Part shown: piece after piece, positions 35,446 to 45,640 of the stretch
Position numbering within the stretch: position 1 is the first letter of the stretch
Layout: each line of letters starts with the position of its first letter
Assembly (NCBI GenBank): GCA_022605405.1
Contig: JABYQQ010000002.1
Location: forward strand, 3,162,001-3,226,000
Direction of reading: 5' to 3'
Source: Earliella scabrosa
Lineage: Eukaryota; Basidiomycota; Agaricomycetes; Polyporales; Polyporaceae
Length of the DNA stretch: 64,000 bases
Made by a program: the position numbers and the translations under genes
The notes under the pieces: generated by a model
Told to the model about the DNA's origin: nothing
Seen by the model: the letters and a program-made list of their open reading frames with translations, nothing else
Database searches by the model: none

Positions 35446-37116
35446 ATGCTGCCAGCCCTCGAGATTCCACACATTGGTAGCTCTCAACTTCAGGCACTGA
35501 CGTTGGCCCTTGCGTTTGGTGTACTCTTTTGCCTTTCGTACAGCCATGGTTGCCTGAGATTATTTAGTGCACGACTGCTGCGTGGACGAGCTGAACGGAC
35601 AGGGCGAACTCTTCCTGACCCTGACCCGTTGGTCGATTTTGATCTCAAGACTGCCACGGCGCGCGACTTTCTGTACGCAAACAAGACCTTACGACATCCG
35701 TATCATCAGGTCAGTGGCATGGTGCTAAATCGTGCATGCTACGCAAGAAGTACTGAGCTCAGCTGGCTTGCAGACAATGGCGCATCAACCGATGCACGTG
35801 AATCACTGGATTGAGATTGACAAGGAATACGAGTTGTATCTCGACGAGAAGGCGAGGGTCATCAAGGAGCAAGGTATAGTCGGGCTGGATCCAACCACGA
35901 TAAAGATCGTGCGGAGTTGACACATGTCATATCAGGCATGAAGGTCATAGACTCGCTCCCTGAGAACGACGAGGCGTGCACCGAGCTCCTCATGGAGCTA
36001 GCGAACTACCTACCGAAGCGCTATCCTACGCTGTTCAGACGGGAGGGGAACGATGTCATCGTCAACCTCGTGACCGGAGAACGGCATATTCATCTTAGTA
36101 GTCAGCGAGGAACCGATGCGCTGCGCATCGTGTCGCGGTAATTGTCCTTCGCCTTGTATCTTTGCGCCTCAATGCTGATCTATCATGTAGTCTTGTCCAG
36201 GACGACTTCCTGATGGGACGCCAGCGAGACGATGGGCAGATCTATCTCGTCGGCGGCCTGATCGCATTTCCAGGCGAGTATGAATGGTACCCTACAGATC
36301 ATGTGCTCATCCGCTCACAGGCAGTTATCTCCTATCCGAGACGATCGACAAGCCCTTGAAGACTCTACACGCGGGAGTCCCATACTTCAACGAGAAGTTA
36401 CTCATGAGCGTTGAGCGCACGCTCAAACGCTTCAGACCCGACCAGCCGTTTGAACGATCGAGTTGGATGATCACCGACGACCGCAACCTGTTCTGGCGTG
36501 AGTATCTCGATTCATCACAGTCTGAATGCGGTTTCCAACACAACTGGTAGACAACATCGCCTCTGTACCGGCTGTGGACCCAAACACACACCCGAAGGAC
36601 CTCTGGCTACGGATAGACCATCAAACCTTTCGCAAGCTCCCAAAGACAAACGCGATAATATTTGGGGTGTAGGTATTGCATCCTGCGTCGCACTACCTGT
36701 GACTTACCAATGCGATAGCCATCCCATCTTGCGCAAGATAGAAGACCTCGCGGATAGCCCTCTCGTCCCGGCTCTCCTTGAGAAGATACATACGGAGTCA
36801 GAGCCTGCGCTTCTCAAGGCGAGCATGAGACCACGCTATGACTCAAGTCGATAAATCACTGACGAGGAGGCACGTCAGTACAAGAGCACGCACAAATACG
36901 AGACGCTGTTGTTGCCGTTCCTTCGTGAGCTCACGCGGCGCCAAATCGAACGCGGCCTGATTGCGTACGTGACTTCAGCCAATGCACTCTGCCCTTCCTC
37001 CTACCCACCTCCGAATTGTTGATACCCTCTGCGATAGGGAGGGCGACGATGTGCGCCGTTTCCGCGAATTGCTGCGAGAGAAGCGACGTGATGTCATTAG
37101 TACTCTCGGTACATGA
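35446..37116 (+). CDS. DUF3445 (haem-dependent oxidative N-demethylase-like) protein, copy B
   Basis: Nine exons (35446-35709, 35774-35873, 35936-36137, 36191-36273, 36321-36497, 36551-36668, 36719-36818, 36879-36964, 37038-37116) join to 402 aa. All seven internal exons (100, 202, 83, 177, 118, 100, 86 nt) have exactly the lengths of copy A, with the same phases, so the two are recent-enough duplicates. Shared motifs include TMAHQPMHVNHWIEIDKEY, DDFLMGRQR, LVGGLIAFPG, RSSWMITDDRNLFW and LRIDHQTFRKLPKTNAIIFG. A hydrophobic N-terminal anchor is kept. Introns 4 (GCGAGT) and 7 (GCGAGC) are GC-AG. The C-terminus is about 20 residues shorter than copy A. Splicing as GT-AG only would give truncated products. 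Confidence 0.8.
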
Positions 37117-37518
37117 TGTACTCGGCAACACCATTGTATGTTGTCCGAGGAGGGCAGCACTCATTTGCTTAGGTACTCAAGCTCCGAGTCAGTCTAACAT
37201 GCAAGTTCATTCCAGAAAGCTGGCAAATACCGTGAGGTGTCCTGGGGAGCTAACTAGGTTGTTATCCTAGAGCGCAAACCACTGATTCGGTGGGACTTCC
37301 TTTGATGCCTGTGCGGGAGATAATCGGCGTTACATCGGAGAAACCTTTGCGTGACTTGCGATTGACTTGCGAAAGTAAGCGAATTAGGTAAGTCCCCATA
37401 AAGCTACCGCTGCGACTCGGAGCACAGTTCGTCTCCTCGACCCCGACGTCGATCTTCTGTGCGCCAGGAGTATCAACGGGAGTGTGGAAGAGCAACTGAG
37501 TAGTAATAGGAACAAAGG
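37117..37518. other. short intergenic stretch before the chromovirus
   Basis: No gene is recognised. This is the original upstream neighbourhood of the MFS transporter before the retrotransposon entered. Confidence 0.4.
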
Positions 37519-37523
37519 GTATG

Positions 37524-37833
37524 TGTAACGGGCACCGCGGGGCTGGGGACACGAGACGGACTGAGGACGAGGGACGAGGCAGACGAGAGGACGGGGAACG
37601 AAGAGAGTGCCGGGAACTGGCGTTGATTTCGCGAGGGAGTACAGGCGGAGGCTGGTAGGACTATATACTAGAAATATACATCAGTGGCGGCCACGCGAGG
37701 TGTAGTACGAGCGAATAGGAAATGGTCGGGATCGAGGGCGCGCGTCGGGATCGAACTACAAAGAAAGGTACATCAGAAACCGGGCCGTATCTACGAGAGA
37801 CCATGAGGCTCGTGTAGCGGCAGCGCCGTTACA
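37524..37833 (-). repeat. chromovirus 3' LTR
   Basis: 310 bp, starts TGTAACGG and ends CCGTTACA, an 8-bp perfect terminal inversion, and matches the other LTR base for base by eye. The adjacent polypurine tract (minus strand GAGGAGGAGGTAG, 37834-37846) identifies it as the 3' LTR. Confidence 0.93.
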
Positions 37834-37933
37834 CTACCTCCTCCTCAAGGGAGAGCGCGACGACGCGAACGAGGTTCCCGCGACGGGCCTGCCTGCGATC
37901 GTGACGTGTGACTACCACCCGCAAGACCCTCGG

Positions 37934-40900
37934 TCAACGACCACCCGAGCGGTCCGCATCTGGGGGCAGCGGCGGCCGAGAGACGCGTCCAGAACGGAGC
38001 GTCGTCTGCGACGGCGGTGTGTACTCCTTACGGAGGTTTTGGCGGACGGGAGCAGGCGACGGAGGGCGCGGCGCAGCTGGAGGGACTGCAGCGCGGCGAG
38101 CACGGGTGCGAGTGGGTGCGGGCGCGGAGGATGCGGGCAGAGCGGTGGATTCGGAGGACGGCTGGACGGCGGACGGCGGGACCTGGGCAGAAGAAGCAGA
38201 AGGATTGTTAGTAGACTCAAATGCTTCAATCGCGGAGCGATCAAAGATGGCGGAAGGAGGGCGAGGAGCCTTCGGGTGACGGCGATGGTAGCGCTCGATC
38301 AACTTGTTGGCGGTGGTAGGAAGATCTGTGAGAGGGACCCAAGAGTCCTCATCAGATGAGAGGTTCTGCCAGTGCACGAGGTACTCGTAGCGCTGGCCGA
38401 TTTTGCGAGAGTCGAGGATGGAGTGTACAGTAGGGGATGGGCTGGAATCATCAGCGAGGTCAAAAGGAACGGGGGAAGCATGAAGATGAAACTGGGAAGG
38501 ATCGTGGTAGGGTTCAAGAAGCGAGACATGGAAGACAGGATGGAGACGAGACAAGTACGTAGGGAGACGGAGCTTGTATGCAGAGTCTGAGATCGCGTAG
38601 TCGACGGGGAAAGGGCCAAGACGGCGGTGGTCGAGCTTGTCAGAGGGACGAGTCGTCTTGATGTGACGACGGAGGAGCCAGACGAGTTGACCGGGCTCGT
38701 ACTTGGGGCTGTCGGAGACGCGTTGATTGTAGTAGCGGGACTGTCGGTCTTGCGCGCACTTCAACTGCGCTCGCAGCTCGTCGTGAAGACGAGCAAGGCG
38801 AGTAGCAATGTCAGCGGCAGCTGGGACGGACGAGGTGTCGGTGAGCTGAGGGTCGAACGCGGGGTGGAAACCAAAGTTGGCGAAGAAGGGAGACTGCTTG
38901 GTCGACGCGCTCGCGTGGTTGTTGAACGCGAACTCAGCGAGCGGGAGGTAGTCGACCCAGTCGTCTTGCTGGTAGGAGACGTAGGCACGGAGGTACGTCT
39001 CGAGCGTCTGGTTGGTACGCTCAGTCAGGCCATCGGTCTGGGGATGGTAGGCGGTGGAATGCTTGAGGTCTGTGCGAAGGAGGGAGGTAAGTTCTGTCCA
39101 AAACTTCGAAACGAATGTGGAACCTCTGTCCGAAATAATGGACGAGGGAAGGCCGTGATAACGAAAGACACGGTCGAGGAACAACCAGGCTAGACCCGGC
39201 GCATCCATCGACTCGTTACAAGGAATGAAATGCGCATAGCGCGTGAGACGGTCGCAAACGACCCAAATTGAGTCATACCCATGCGACAACGGCAACTTGA
39301 CAATGAAATCCATGGTTATGGACTTCCAGGGCCGGTCAGGTATGTCGAGAGGTCGGAGGAGACCATAGGGCTTGTGACGAGGAGTCTTGACACGCGCGCA
39401 GACGTCGCAAGCACGGACATAGCTGCGGACGAACTGCGCGACTCCAGGCCACGAGTAGTCCCGGAGGACAAGGTTGAGGGTCTTCTCGCGACCGGGGTGA
39501 CCTGCAAGAACAGAGTCGTGGCGAGAACGAAGAACATCAGCACGTAGAGACATGGGAACAAAGGGCAGACCGCGGTAGAGGACACGGTCTCCATCGACCA
39601 CAAAGTCTTTGTCTTCTCGCTCGACCGCGGAGCGCCATTCTTGGTCGACGCGAAGGGCGCGACGATAGCGCTCTTGGAACTCGGAGTCGACGAGACTGAG
39701 GGTGGTGATGGCAGAGATGTGGACTTGATGAGGCGCGGGAGACGAAGCGTCTGGTGAAAAAAGAATTCGCTCTGTGTGCAAAGGCGTGAGTAGAATTTTT
39801 TCGTTCTCTTGGAGGACGTCATCCCCCTTCCGAGGCGCGAAGTCGACGCGCCGTGATGGCGCATCAGCAGGGTTCTTGAGCCCTGGCGCGTAATCGAGAC
39901 GAAAATTAAACTCAGAAAGAAACATGGACCATCGAGCTTGACGGCGGTTAAGAACCCGCGACGTCATGAAATACTCGAGGTTCTTATGGTCCGAGACAAC
40001 AGAGACGGGTGGGTTCGTACCAATCAGCCACGCGCGCATATTGCGGAAGGAGTCCACGATAGCGAGAAGCTCCTTGTCGTACACCTCGTAGTTGATCTCG
40101 GCGGGCGACAGCTTCCGCGAGAAGTAGGCGACGGGGTGGAGAAGCCCTAGGTCGTCGGGCTGATGGAGGACACCTGCAATAGCAAAATCGGAAGCGTCAG
40201 TAGCGAGCGTGGAGGGAAGACGGGGGTCGAAGTGTCGAAGGAGAGGCGACGTGGTGAAGGCACGCTTCAGCGCGTTGAACGCGTCAGCGGCAGCCATGGT
40301 GAGCGCGAACGGGGCAGCGCGAACAGCCTTCTTGGTCAAGGCGTTCAGCGGGAGGACGATGCGGGCATAGTTATCTATGAAACGACGATAGAAGTTAGTA
40401 AATCCGAGGAAGGACTGGACGTCCTTGACGCTCGCTGGCTCGGGCCAGTCAGCGATTGTCTCGAGCTTGCTGGGGTGCATCTTGATGCCATCGCGCCCGA
40501 GGAGGTACCCGAGGTACTCCACTTCAGGCTGGTCGAAGGCGCACTTCTTCGCGTTGGCGTAGAGGCCAGCAGCGCGAAGACGCTCAAGCACAAGTCGGAC
40601 GTGTTGGTCGTGCTCTTCCTGTGTGCACGAGAAGATCAGTATATCGTCGATATATACCACACACACGACATCAAGAAGGTCGCGGAGGGTATCCTGGATG
40701 AAGCCTTGAAAGATGCCGGGGGCATTCGTGAGACCGAACGGCATGACCGTGTACTCAAACAGACCCAGGTGCGTGCGGAAAGCGGTCTTCCACTCGTCAC
40801 CTTCGCGTATGCGGATGAGGTTGAACGCATTCTTCAGGTCTAAGACCGTGAAGACGCGACAGCCTTGAACGCGGTCGAGCAGGTCGTCGAAGAGAGGGAG

Positions 40901-41090
40901 CGGGTAGCGGTTCTTCTTAGTGATGGCGTTGAGACCACGGTAGTCGACGCAGAGCCGGAGTTCGCCGGACTTCTTGCGCACGAACAGGACAGGAGAGGCT
41001 GCCGGAGAGGTTGAGCGGCGGATAAATCCTTTCTTGAGGTTCGACTCGACGTAGTCAAACAGGACTTCACACTCTTGTTGCGAGGTGGTA
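37934..41090 (-). CDS. chromovirus reverse transcriptase - RNase H - integrase - chromodomain polyprotein
   Basis: This frame is the conserved part of a longer open frame (open from 41902); homology starts near 41090. Reverse transcriptase shows LRLCVDYRGLNAITKKNRY and the catalytic VVYIDDILIFS. RNase H shows LATDASDFAIAGVL. Integrase has the zinc-binding HxxxxH...CxxC region (HPGREKTL...CDVCARVK) and the DDE core (DFIVKLPL, SDRGSTFVSKFW, HPQTDGLTERTNQTLE). Near the C-terminus a chromodomain is visible (QRYEYLVHWQNLSSDEDSWV). Gag lies in this same frame, while protease lies in the other, so protease and reverse transcriptase cannot be translated together from this copy without a further shift. 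Confidence 0.9.
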
Positions 41091-42397
41091 GAGGGGGCCA
41101 AAGGGTGGAGTCTTGCCGCCTTCGAGCTCAATTGCAGCGTCGAAGTCAGGGCGGTGAGGCGGGAGGTTGTCGACATCCACCGGAGAGAACACAGAGGCGT
41201 ACTCGTGGTACTTCTCAGGGACGTGTTGCAGGAAGTCGTCGGACGGCGGAGGCTCGGGAGGTGGAGCAGAGGTTGGCGAAGACGAGGGCGGAGGCGAAGA
41301 CAAGGGCTGCGGGGTGTCAGACGCCTTGTCGAGGGACGCGGCGGCGACGGTGTATCCCCGAGAGCCAACCGGATGGTACCAGAATGCTGCTGTTTCGTTG
41401 TTTCGCGCGTACTTGCGGAAACGCGCAGCGTTGATGAAGGAGATGTCGAGGTCAGGCGGAGAGGAGTCGGAGTCGGGAGTCGGGCTGGGCGCTGCGTCGT
41501 GCTCGGTTCGTTCTCTGCCGAGGTGAGCGATGACAGCAGCCGGAGGTCTGGGACAAAGAACAGAGTCAGTAGTGGGTGTCCCCATCCCGCTACGGCCACT
41601 GCCGATGCGAGACGAGAACCGGGGCGAGTACCAAGGAAGAACGGATGCAGAGAGGAACGGAGAGCCTCTGGCACGAGGCCAGGACGACGCTTGATCAGAG
41701 CGGTCGATAGCGTCCGGGATGGACGGCGTGAGCGTCTGGCCACGAAGGCCGAGACCGAGACCCACAACAGTCGTCGCGCAGGCTTGCGCTGACGAGACAG
41801 GAGACGGGAGGCGGATACGGCCACTGCCGATTCCAAACGCAGACACGGAGGACGAATGCTTGCCGCAGCAAGACAAAGCGAGCTGACGGCACGTCCAATC
41901 AATGGACGGGTTATGGCGTTGAAGCCAGTCGAGACCTAAGATAACAGGATATGATACCGAAACAATGCCAAGGGAAATATTTTCGGAGTGCTCATGAACA
42001 TGTAAGGACGTTATGACGTCGTGTGTAACGAAACCCGTCGCGATCGGGCGGTCGTCCACTGCTCGTATAGGAATAGGTTCGTCCTTGAGACGACGAGGTA
42101 GGCTATGACGATTAGCAAAAGCAAGTGAAATACACGAATCAGTAGCGCCGCTGTCAACGAGCGCAAACGTATATATGGGTTTTCGATTAGGGAAACGAAG
42201 TGAAATAGGGATAAAAAAGTGCTCGGACGAGTGCGGAGCCGCGTGAACGTGCGACGAAAGACGGAATAGAGGCGCGCCAGCAGGTCGGGGTATCCACACG
42301 CCGTTGTCGAGACGGACGTGTGTCGGAGCCCCTGGCGGGGTGACCTGAGTCCCACTAGTAGGTGCCGGGAGCTCCGGGACTGACGACGAGCTCCCGC
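41067..42397 (-). CDS. chromovirus aspartic protease and linker
   Basis: The frame is entered by -1 shifting at the end of gag and is open from inside gag to TGA 41069-41067. The retropepsin active site is ALVDSGATDSCIS, and VILGLDWLQRHNP is the second conserved block. A long Pro/Ser-rich linker follows, then the start of the reverse transcriptase lead-in (GGKTPPFGPLYHL), where the frame ends. Loss of two bases just there (plus about 41080-41085) would account for the break into the downstream frame. Confidence 0.85.
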
Positions 42398-42410
42398 CTA
42401 GGCTTTTCCC
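42366..42410 (-). promoter_or_regulatory. -1 ribosomal frameshift signal (slippery site plus hairpin)
   Basis: On the minus strand the heptamer GGGAAAA (42410-42404) is read in gag frame as G-GGA-AAA, the canonical X-XXY-YYZ layout. The gag stop TAG is two codons on (42400-42398). After a 7-nt spacer comes a perfect 9-bp stem, CGGGAGCTC/GAGCTCCCG (42396-42388 with 42374-42366), with a 13-nt loop. The -1 frame is exactly the protease frame. Confidence 0.8.
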
Positions 42411-43606
42411 GACGATGCGGGGGCCTTAGGCGTCGTGCGAGGCTTAGCGCCATTGGGGCACTTAGAGATCATATGGCCGGACTGGCCACAGTAGAGGCAG
42501 AGGCCCTCGCGACGGCGACGGTCCTTCTCTTCCTGAGTGAGAGGGCCACGACGAATGGCGTCGACCTCCATCGGAACATGGGCGTCATTCGATCCTGATG
42601 AGGAAGCACCAGGCATACTAGACGCCTGCGTGGTGGTGGTGACCGTGCGCGTGGACGCGGGACGGTCCTGACGACGGTCGTGACGAGACTGGGACGACGC
42701 ACCTTTGCCTTGGTCCTTGAGCGACGCCTCAAGGGCGTGCATGCGGTTGTTGATGTCGGTGACCTTGGGGATCCACTCCTGCAGAGTGGCAGGGCGGTTG
42801 ACGAGCAGAAGCTCGCGCTGGAGGTCGGGCTTGAGTCCTCTGTCGAACCGGACAATCTTGAGGTGTTCGTCGGTCCAGTTGACGTGGGCGAGGTACTCGA
42901 CGAAGGTGGCGGCATAGTGGGCAGCGGACGAGGTCTGGGTGAGACGCTCGAGCTTCACCATGTACTTGCGAGGGAGGTCGGGGTCTTCGAAGCGCTCCTT
43001 GAACGCGGCGACGAAGGCCTCGTAGTTGTCGAGGAGGCCGGGGTTGGTCGCCTCGATGTAGTTGTACCAGGAGGTCGGGGCGCCGTCGCTCAGACGGGAC
43101 ACGAGGAACATGGAGCGGTCGCGCTCCAAGCGCAACGCGTCCCTCATGAGGTGGAGGGCGGTCCGCATCTCGCGGAGGAAGCCCGCGACTTCCGAGGCCT
43201 GGCCCTTGAAGACGCGAGGCGTCATCTTGACGGAGCTACCGGGGCCAGACGAGGAGGGCGCAGAGGGCTGAGAAGGGGCGGCGTACGTAGTGCGGAGAGC
43301 CGAGAGCTTGTCGTAGAGCTGCGCGTTGAGGTCGGCCTGGTTCTGAAGGTGACCGCCGACGGACTGGAGGACTTCAGCAGTGCGGTTGGACGCAGCTTCG
43401 ATGGCGTCCGTGCGCGCGCCGAGATTGACAACAGCTTGAACCAGGTACTGCTGGAAGGCTTGCTGATCCAGGGCGGCAGCCGAGGCCGGTTGCTGCTGAG
43501 GCTGTTGTTGCTGGAACTGCGCATTTTCATTGTATTGAGGACCGGCGTCGTCGACGGGAGGACCCCATGCATTGGCATCGACGTCGGTGGGGGGCTGGAA
43601 GGCCAT
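42398..43606 (-). CDS. chromovirus Gag
   Basis: 402 aa. The N-terminus is Gln-rich and disordered. The middle carries a retrotransposon gag capsid-like domain (VFKGQASEVAGFLREMRTAL, WYNYIEATNPGLLDNYEAF, FKERFEDPDLPRKYMVKLER). The C-terminus has a CCHC zinc knuckle, CLYCGQSGHMISKC, for RNA binding. It ends within the frameshift signal, so most ribosomes should make Gag alone and a minority Gag-protease. Confidence 0.9.
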   Translation of the reverse strand: MAFQPPTDVDANAWGPPVDDAGPQYNENAQFQQQQPQQQPASAAALDQQAFQQYLVQAVVNLGARTDAIEAASNRTAEVLQSVGGHLQNQADLNAQLYDKLSALRTTYAAPSQPSAPSSSGPGSSVKMTPRVFKGQASEVAGFLREMRTALHLMRDALRLERDRSMFLVSRLSDGAPTSWYNYIEATNPGLLDNYEAFVAAFKERFEDPDLPRKYMVKLERLTQTSSAAHYAATFVEYLAHVNWTDEHLKIVRFDRGLKPDLQRELLLVNRPATLQEWIPKVTDINNRMHALEASLKDQGKGASSQSRHDRRQDRPASTRTVTTTTQASSMPGASSSGSNDAHVPMEVDAIRRGPLTQEEKDRRRREGLCLYCGQSGHMISKCPNGAKPRTTPKAPASSGKA

Positions 43607-43746
43607 GGGAGCGGGGGAGCGAGGATATATGGGAGGACGGGCGTCGCGCTCGACGAGCGCTTAATGGAAGTCGAAGAAGTTTTGATGCTGCGCGGTGCGA
43701 GCGCGACCGAAGAGGCTGGACGAGACCTGCAGGCGGGTGTTCAGTG

Positions 43747-43756
43747 GCGAAATCAA
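43747..43756 (-). promoter_or_regulatory. self-complementary primer-binding site
   Basis: Two bases inside the 5' LTR, minus-strand TTGATTTCGC is the exact complement of GCGAAATCAA within the LTR (43867-43858), which begins about 30 nt after the LTR TATA box (43902-43897). No match to a tRNA 3' end was noticed. This layout resembles Tf1/sushi self-priming. Confidence 0.6.
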
Positions 43757-43758
43757 AC

Positions 43759-44068
43759 TGTAACGGGCACCGCGGGGCTGGGGACACGAGACGGACTGAG
43801 GACGAGGGACGAGGCAGACGAGAGGACGGGGAACGAAGAGAGTGCCGGGAACTGGCGTTGATTTCGCGAGGGAGTACAGGCGGAGGCTGGTAGGACTATA
43901 TACTAGAAATATACATCAGTGGCGGCCACGCGAGGTGTAGTACGAGCGAATAGGAAATGGTCGGGATCGAGGGCGCGCGTCGGGATCGAACTACAAAGAA
44001 AGGTACATCAGAAACCGGGCCGTATCTACGAGAGACCATGAGGCTCGTGTAGCGGCAGCGCCGTTACA
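43759..44068 (-). repeat. chromovirus 5' LTR (promoter)
   Basis: 310 bp, the same sequence as the other LTR. In element orientation it contains TATATA at 43902-43897, the probable core promoter, and the predicted transcript start about 30 nt downstream. Confidence 0.93.
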
Positions 44069-44225
44069 GTATGCTTCGGCCGCAGGTGAGTGAGAGGTTA
44101 ACCGCCCTGGCAGAATGTGCCGCTGAGTCAGCATGCAGAACTCCTTGCCCACACGCTACACCGGAACGTTAGTCGTCTTCATACTAGTGACCCGTATCGA
44201 CAATGCTAACAGAATTGTAGAACGC

Positions 44226-45481
44226 TACACGGCGAGGAACTGTCATTGGACGACATCGTCCCTCACCTCCACTACCACTCCGAGTCCAGCAAGGGGAAGG
44301 CGCCTCACATAGACACACAGGACTTGGAAATGGATGCTGACGTCGCTTGGGTCTCCGGAAGGCCCAATACCGAACCTGGCTGCTCTGCTCAAGACGCTAG
44401 GGCGATGGGCCGCTCGTCGATGACTGTTCCATCGACCGAAGATAGCCCCCACATTGGAAAGACTGATGCAACTCTCGCGTCTGTCTCGGTCAACCCCGTG
44501 TCCGAACGCGACAACATAGCGCCAGCGTCGCAGGTGGAGCAGCTCGAAGTCGAAGATGGGAGCACGGCATCAGCGCCCGCGCCGAGTCGTGCGATGCGGA
44601 TGAGGGCGCACTTGATGTATGGCAGCCTCCTGTGGACGATGTTCTTGTCGGGGTGGAACGATGCCACCACGGGGCCGTTGATCCCGCGCATACAGAGCGT
44701 TTACGATGTGGGAGCCGCTTGTCATGCCGATCGCTTGCGCGACTGGGTATGCTGACGCGTGTGTGGGCAGATTGGCTTCGCGGTCGTCTCTTTGATCTTC
44801 GTGTTCAACTTCCTGGTAAGTTGAAGTCGCGTACGTCGTGGCTGGGTGCTGAAATAAGGGACGTAGGGTTTCGCGTTGGCGGCGACTGCGAATGTATGGC
44901 TCAATGACCGGTACGGCTTCGGCAAGGTACGCATACATCGCGCGTCGTCCCTTCGTGTTCAGGGCACTGAATAGGTCGAGATAGGTCATTGTCTTAGGTA
45001 TCATCTCTGAAGCCTGACGTGCGTTTTAACAGTGTCTGACATGCTGTAGGCGCGGCGGCCCAGATCGTCGGATACGTATTCGAGGCTCCGGCTCCCCCAT
45101 TCCCTCTCTTTGTCGCGGGACATTTTGTGAACGGCTTTGGTATCGCACTCCAGGCGAGTAAATGCGCGTGGCGTCACGTCGTACTGCATCTCTGACGGAC
45201 ATCGCGAATAGCTTTCAGCTTCAAACAGCTTCGTTGCAGCCCTCAACGACGGCGTGTCGACTAAGCTGGCAGTCTTGCACGCGTGCTACGGTGCGTAACA
45301 GTACTTGTCCGGATACGCCTGAAATCTCATGTCATCATTTACACCGCTGACAGGAGCGGGAGCGCTGTCATCTCCGCTGGTCGCGACCCAGTTCTCACAG
45401 ATGACTCGCTGGTCGTTCCACTACCTTGTCTCTCTGGGTCTTTCCATCATCAACACGGCCGCGCTCGTCTCTGTCTTTAAG
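44226..45481 (+). pseudogene. MFS transporter (BSC6-like), 5' part, cut by a LINE
   Basis: A long disordered N-terminus is followed by membrane segments typical of the fungal MFS group near yeast BSC6: LYGSLLWTMFLSGWNDATTGP (as LMYGSLLW and LSGWNDATTGPLIPRI), IGFAVVSLIFVFNFL, APPFPLFVAGHFVNGFGIAL, and LVATQFSQMTRWSFHYLVSL. Exons about 44226-44707, 44771-44815, 44867-44926, 45050-45153, 45212-45290, 45354-45481. The intron at 45154 is GC-AG. The join between 44926 and 45050 is off phase as drawn, so a junction is misplaced or a mutation is present. The start is uncertain: ATG 44070-44072 sits inside the chromovirus target duplication, and an internal ATG near 44330 is possible. The last exon stops at the LINE and resumes at 59746. 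Confidence 0.78.
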
Positions 45482-45640
45482 GTTTTTTTTTTTTTTTTTT
45501 TTTTTGCGGTGCTAGCGCGGAGGCGGGGCTCTTCGCCGCCCTCCGGCCTAAGCGCGGTAGTAGGGGCCGCAGCCCCAAGGTACCGTACCTGGAGGAAATG
45601 CGTTACGCACGGGCCCTATCGGCCGTAGTGTGGGACTCTC

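Larger units (their letters stand above)
37519..44073 (-). mobile_element. full-length Ty3/gypsy chromovirus with GTATG target duplication
   Basis: The element spans 37524-44068 (6,545 bp), transcribed on the minus strand, and is flanked by the 5-bp duplication GTATG (37519-37523 and 44069-44073). Its two 310-bp LTRs look identical on reading, pointing to recent insertion. Order in element direction: LTR, self-priming site, gag, -1 frameshift signal, protease, reverse transcriptase/RNase H, integrase, chromodomain, polypurine tract, LTR. The chromodomain places it among chromoviruses, which often integrate at particular chromatin. One copy-specific frame break lies between protease and reverse transcriptase. 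Confidence 0.93.

Noticed and set aside
41067..41100. Programmed +1 frameshift between protease and reverse transcriptase
   Set aside because: No slippery or stalling signal is evident, and retroelements of this group do not recode there; a small deletion is simpler.
42680..43861. 393-codon plus-strand ORF opposite chromovirus gag
   Set aside because: It is the complement of gag, low-complexity and without domains; gag motifs and the zinc knuckle lie on the minus strand.
45483..45505. T23 run as a host promoter or splice tract
   Set aside because: It sits exactly at the LINE junction next to the target duplication and is the element's poly(A) tail.
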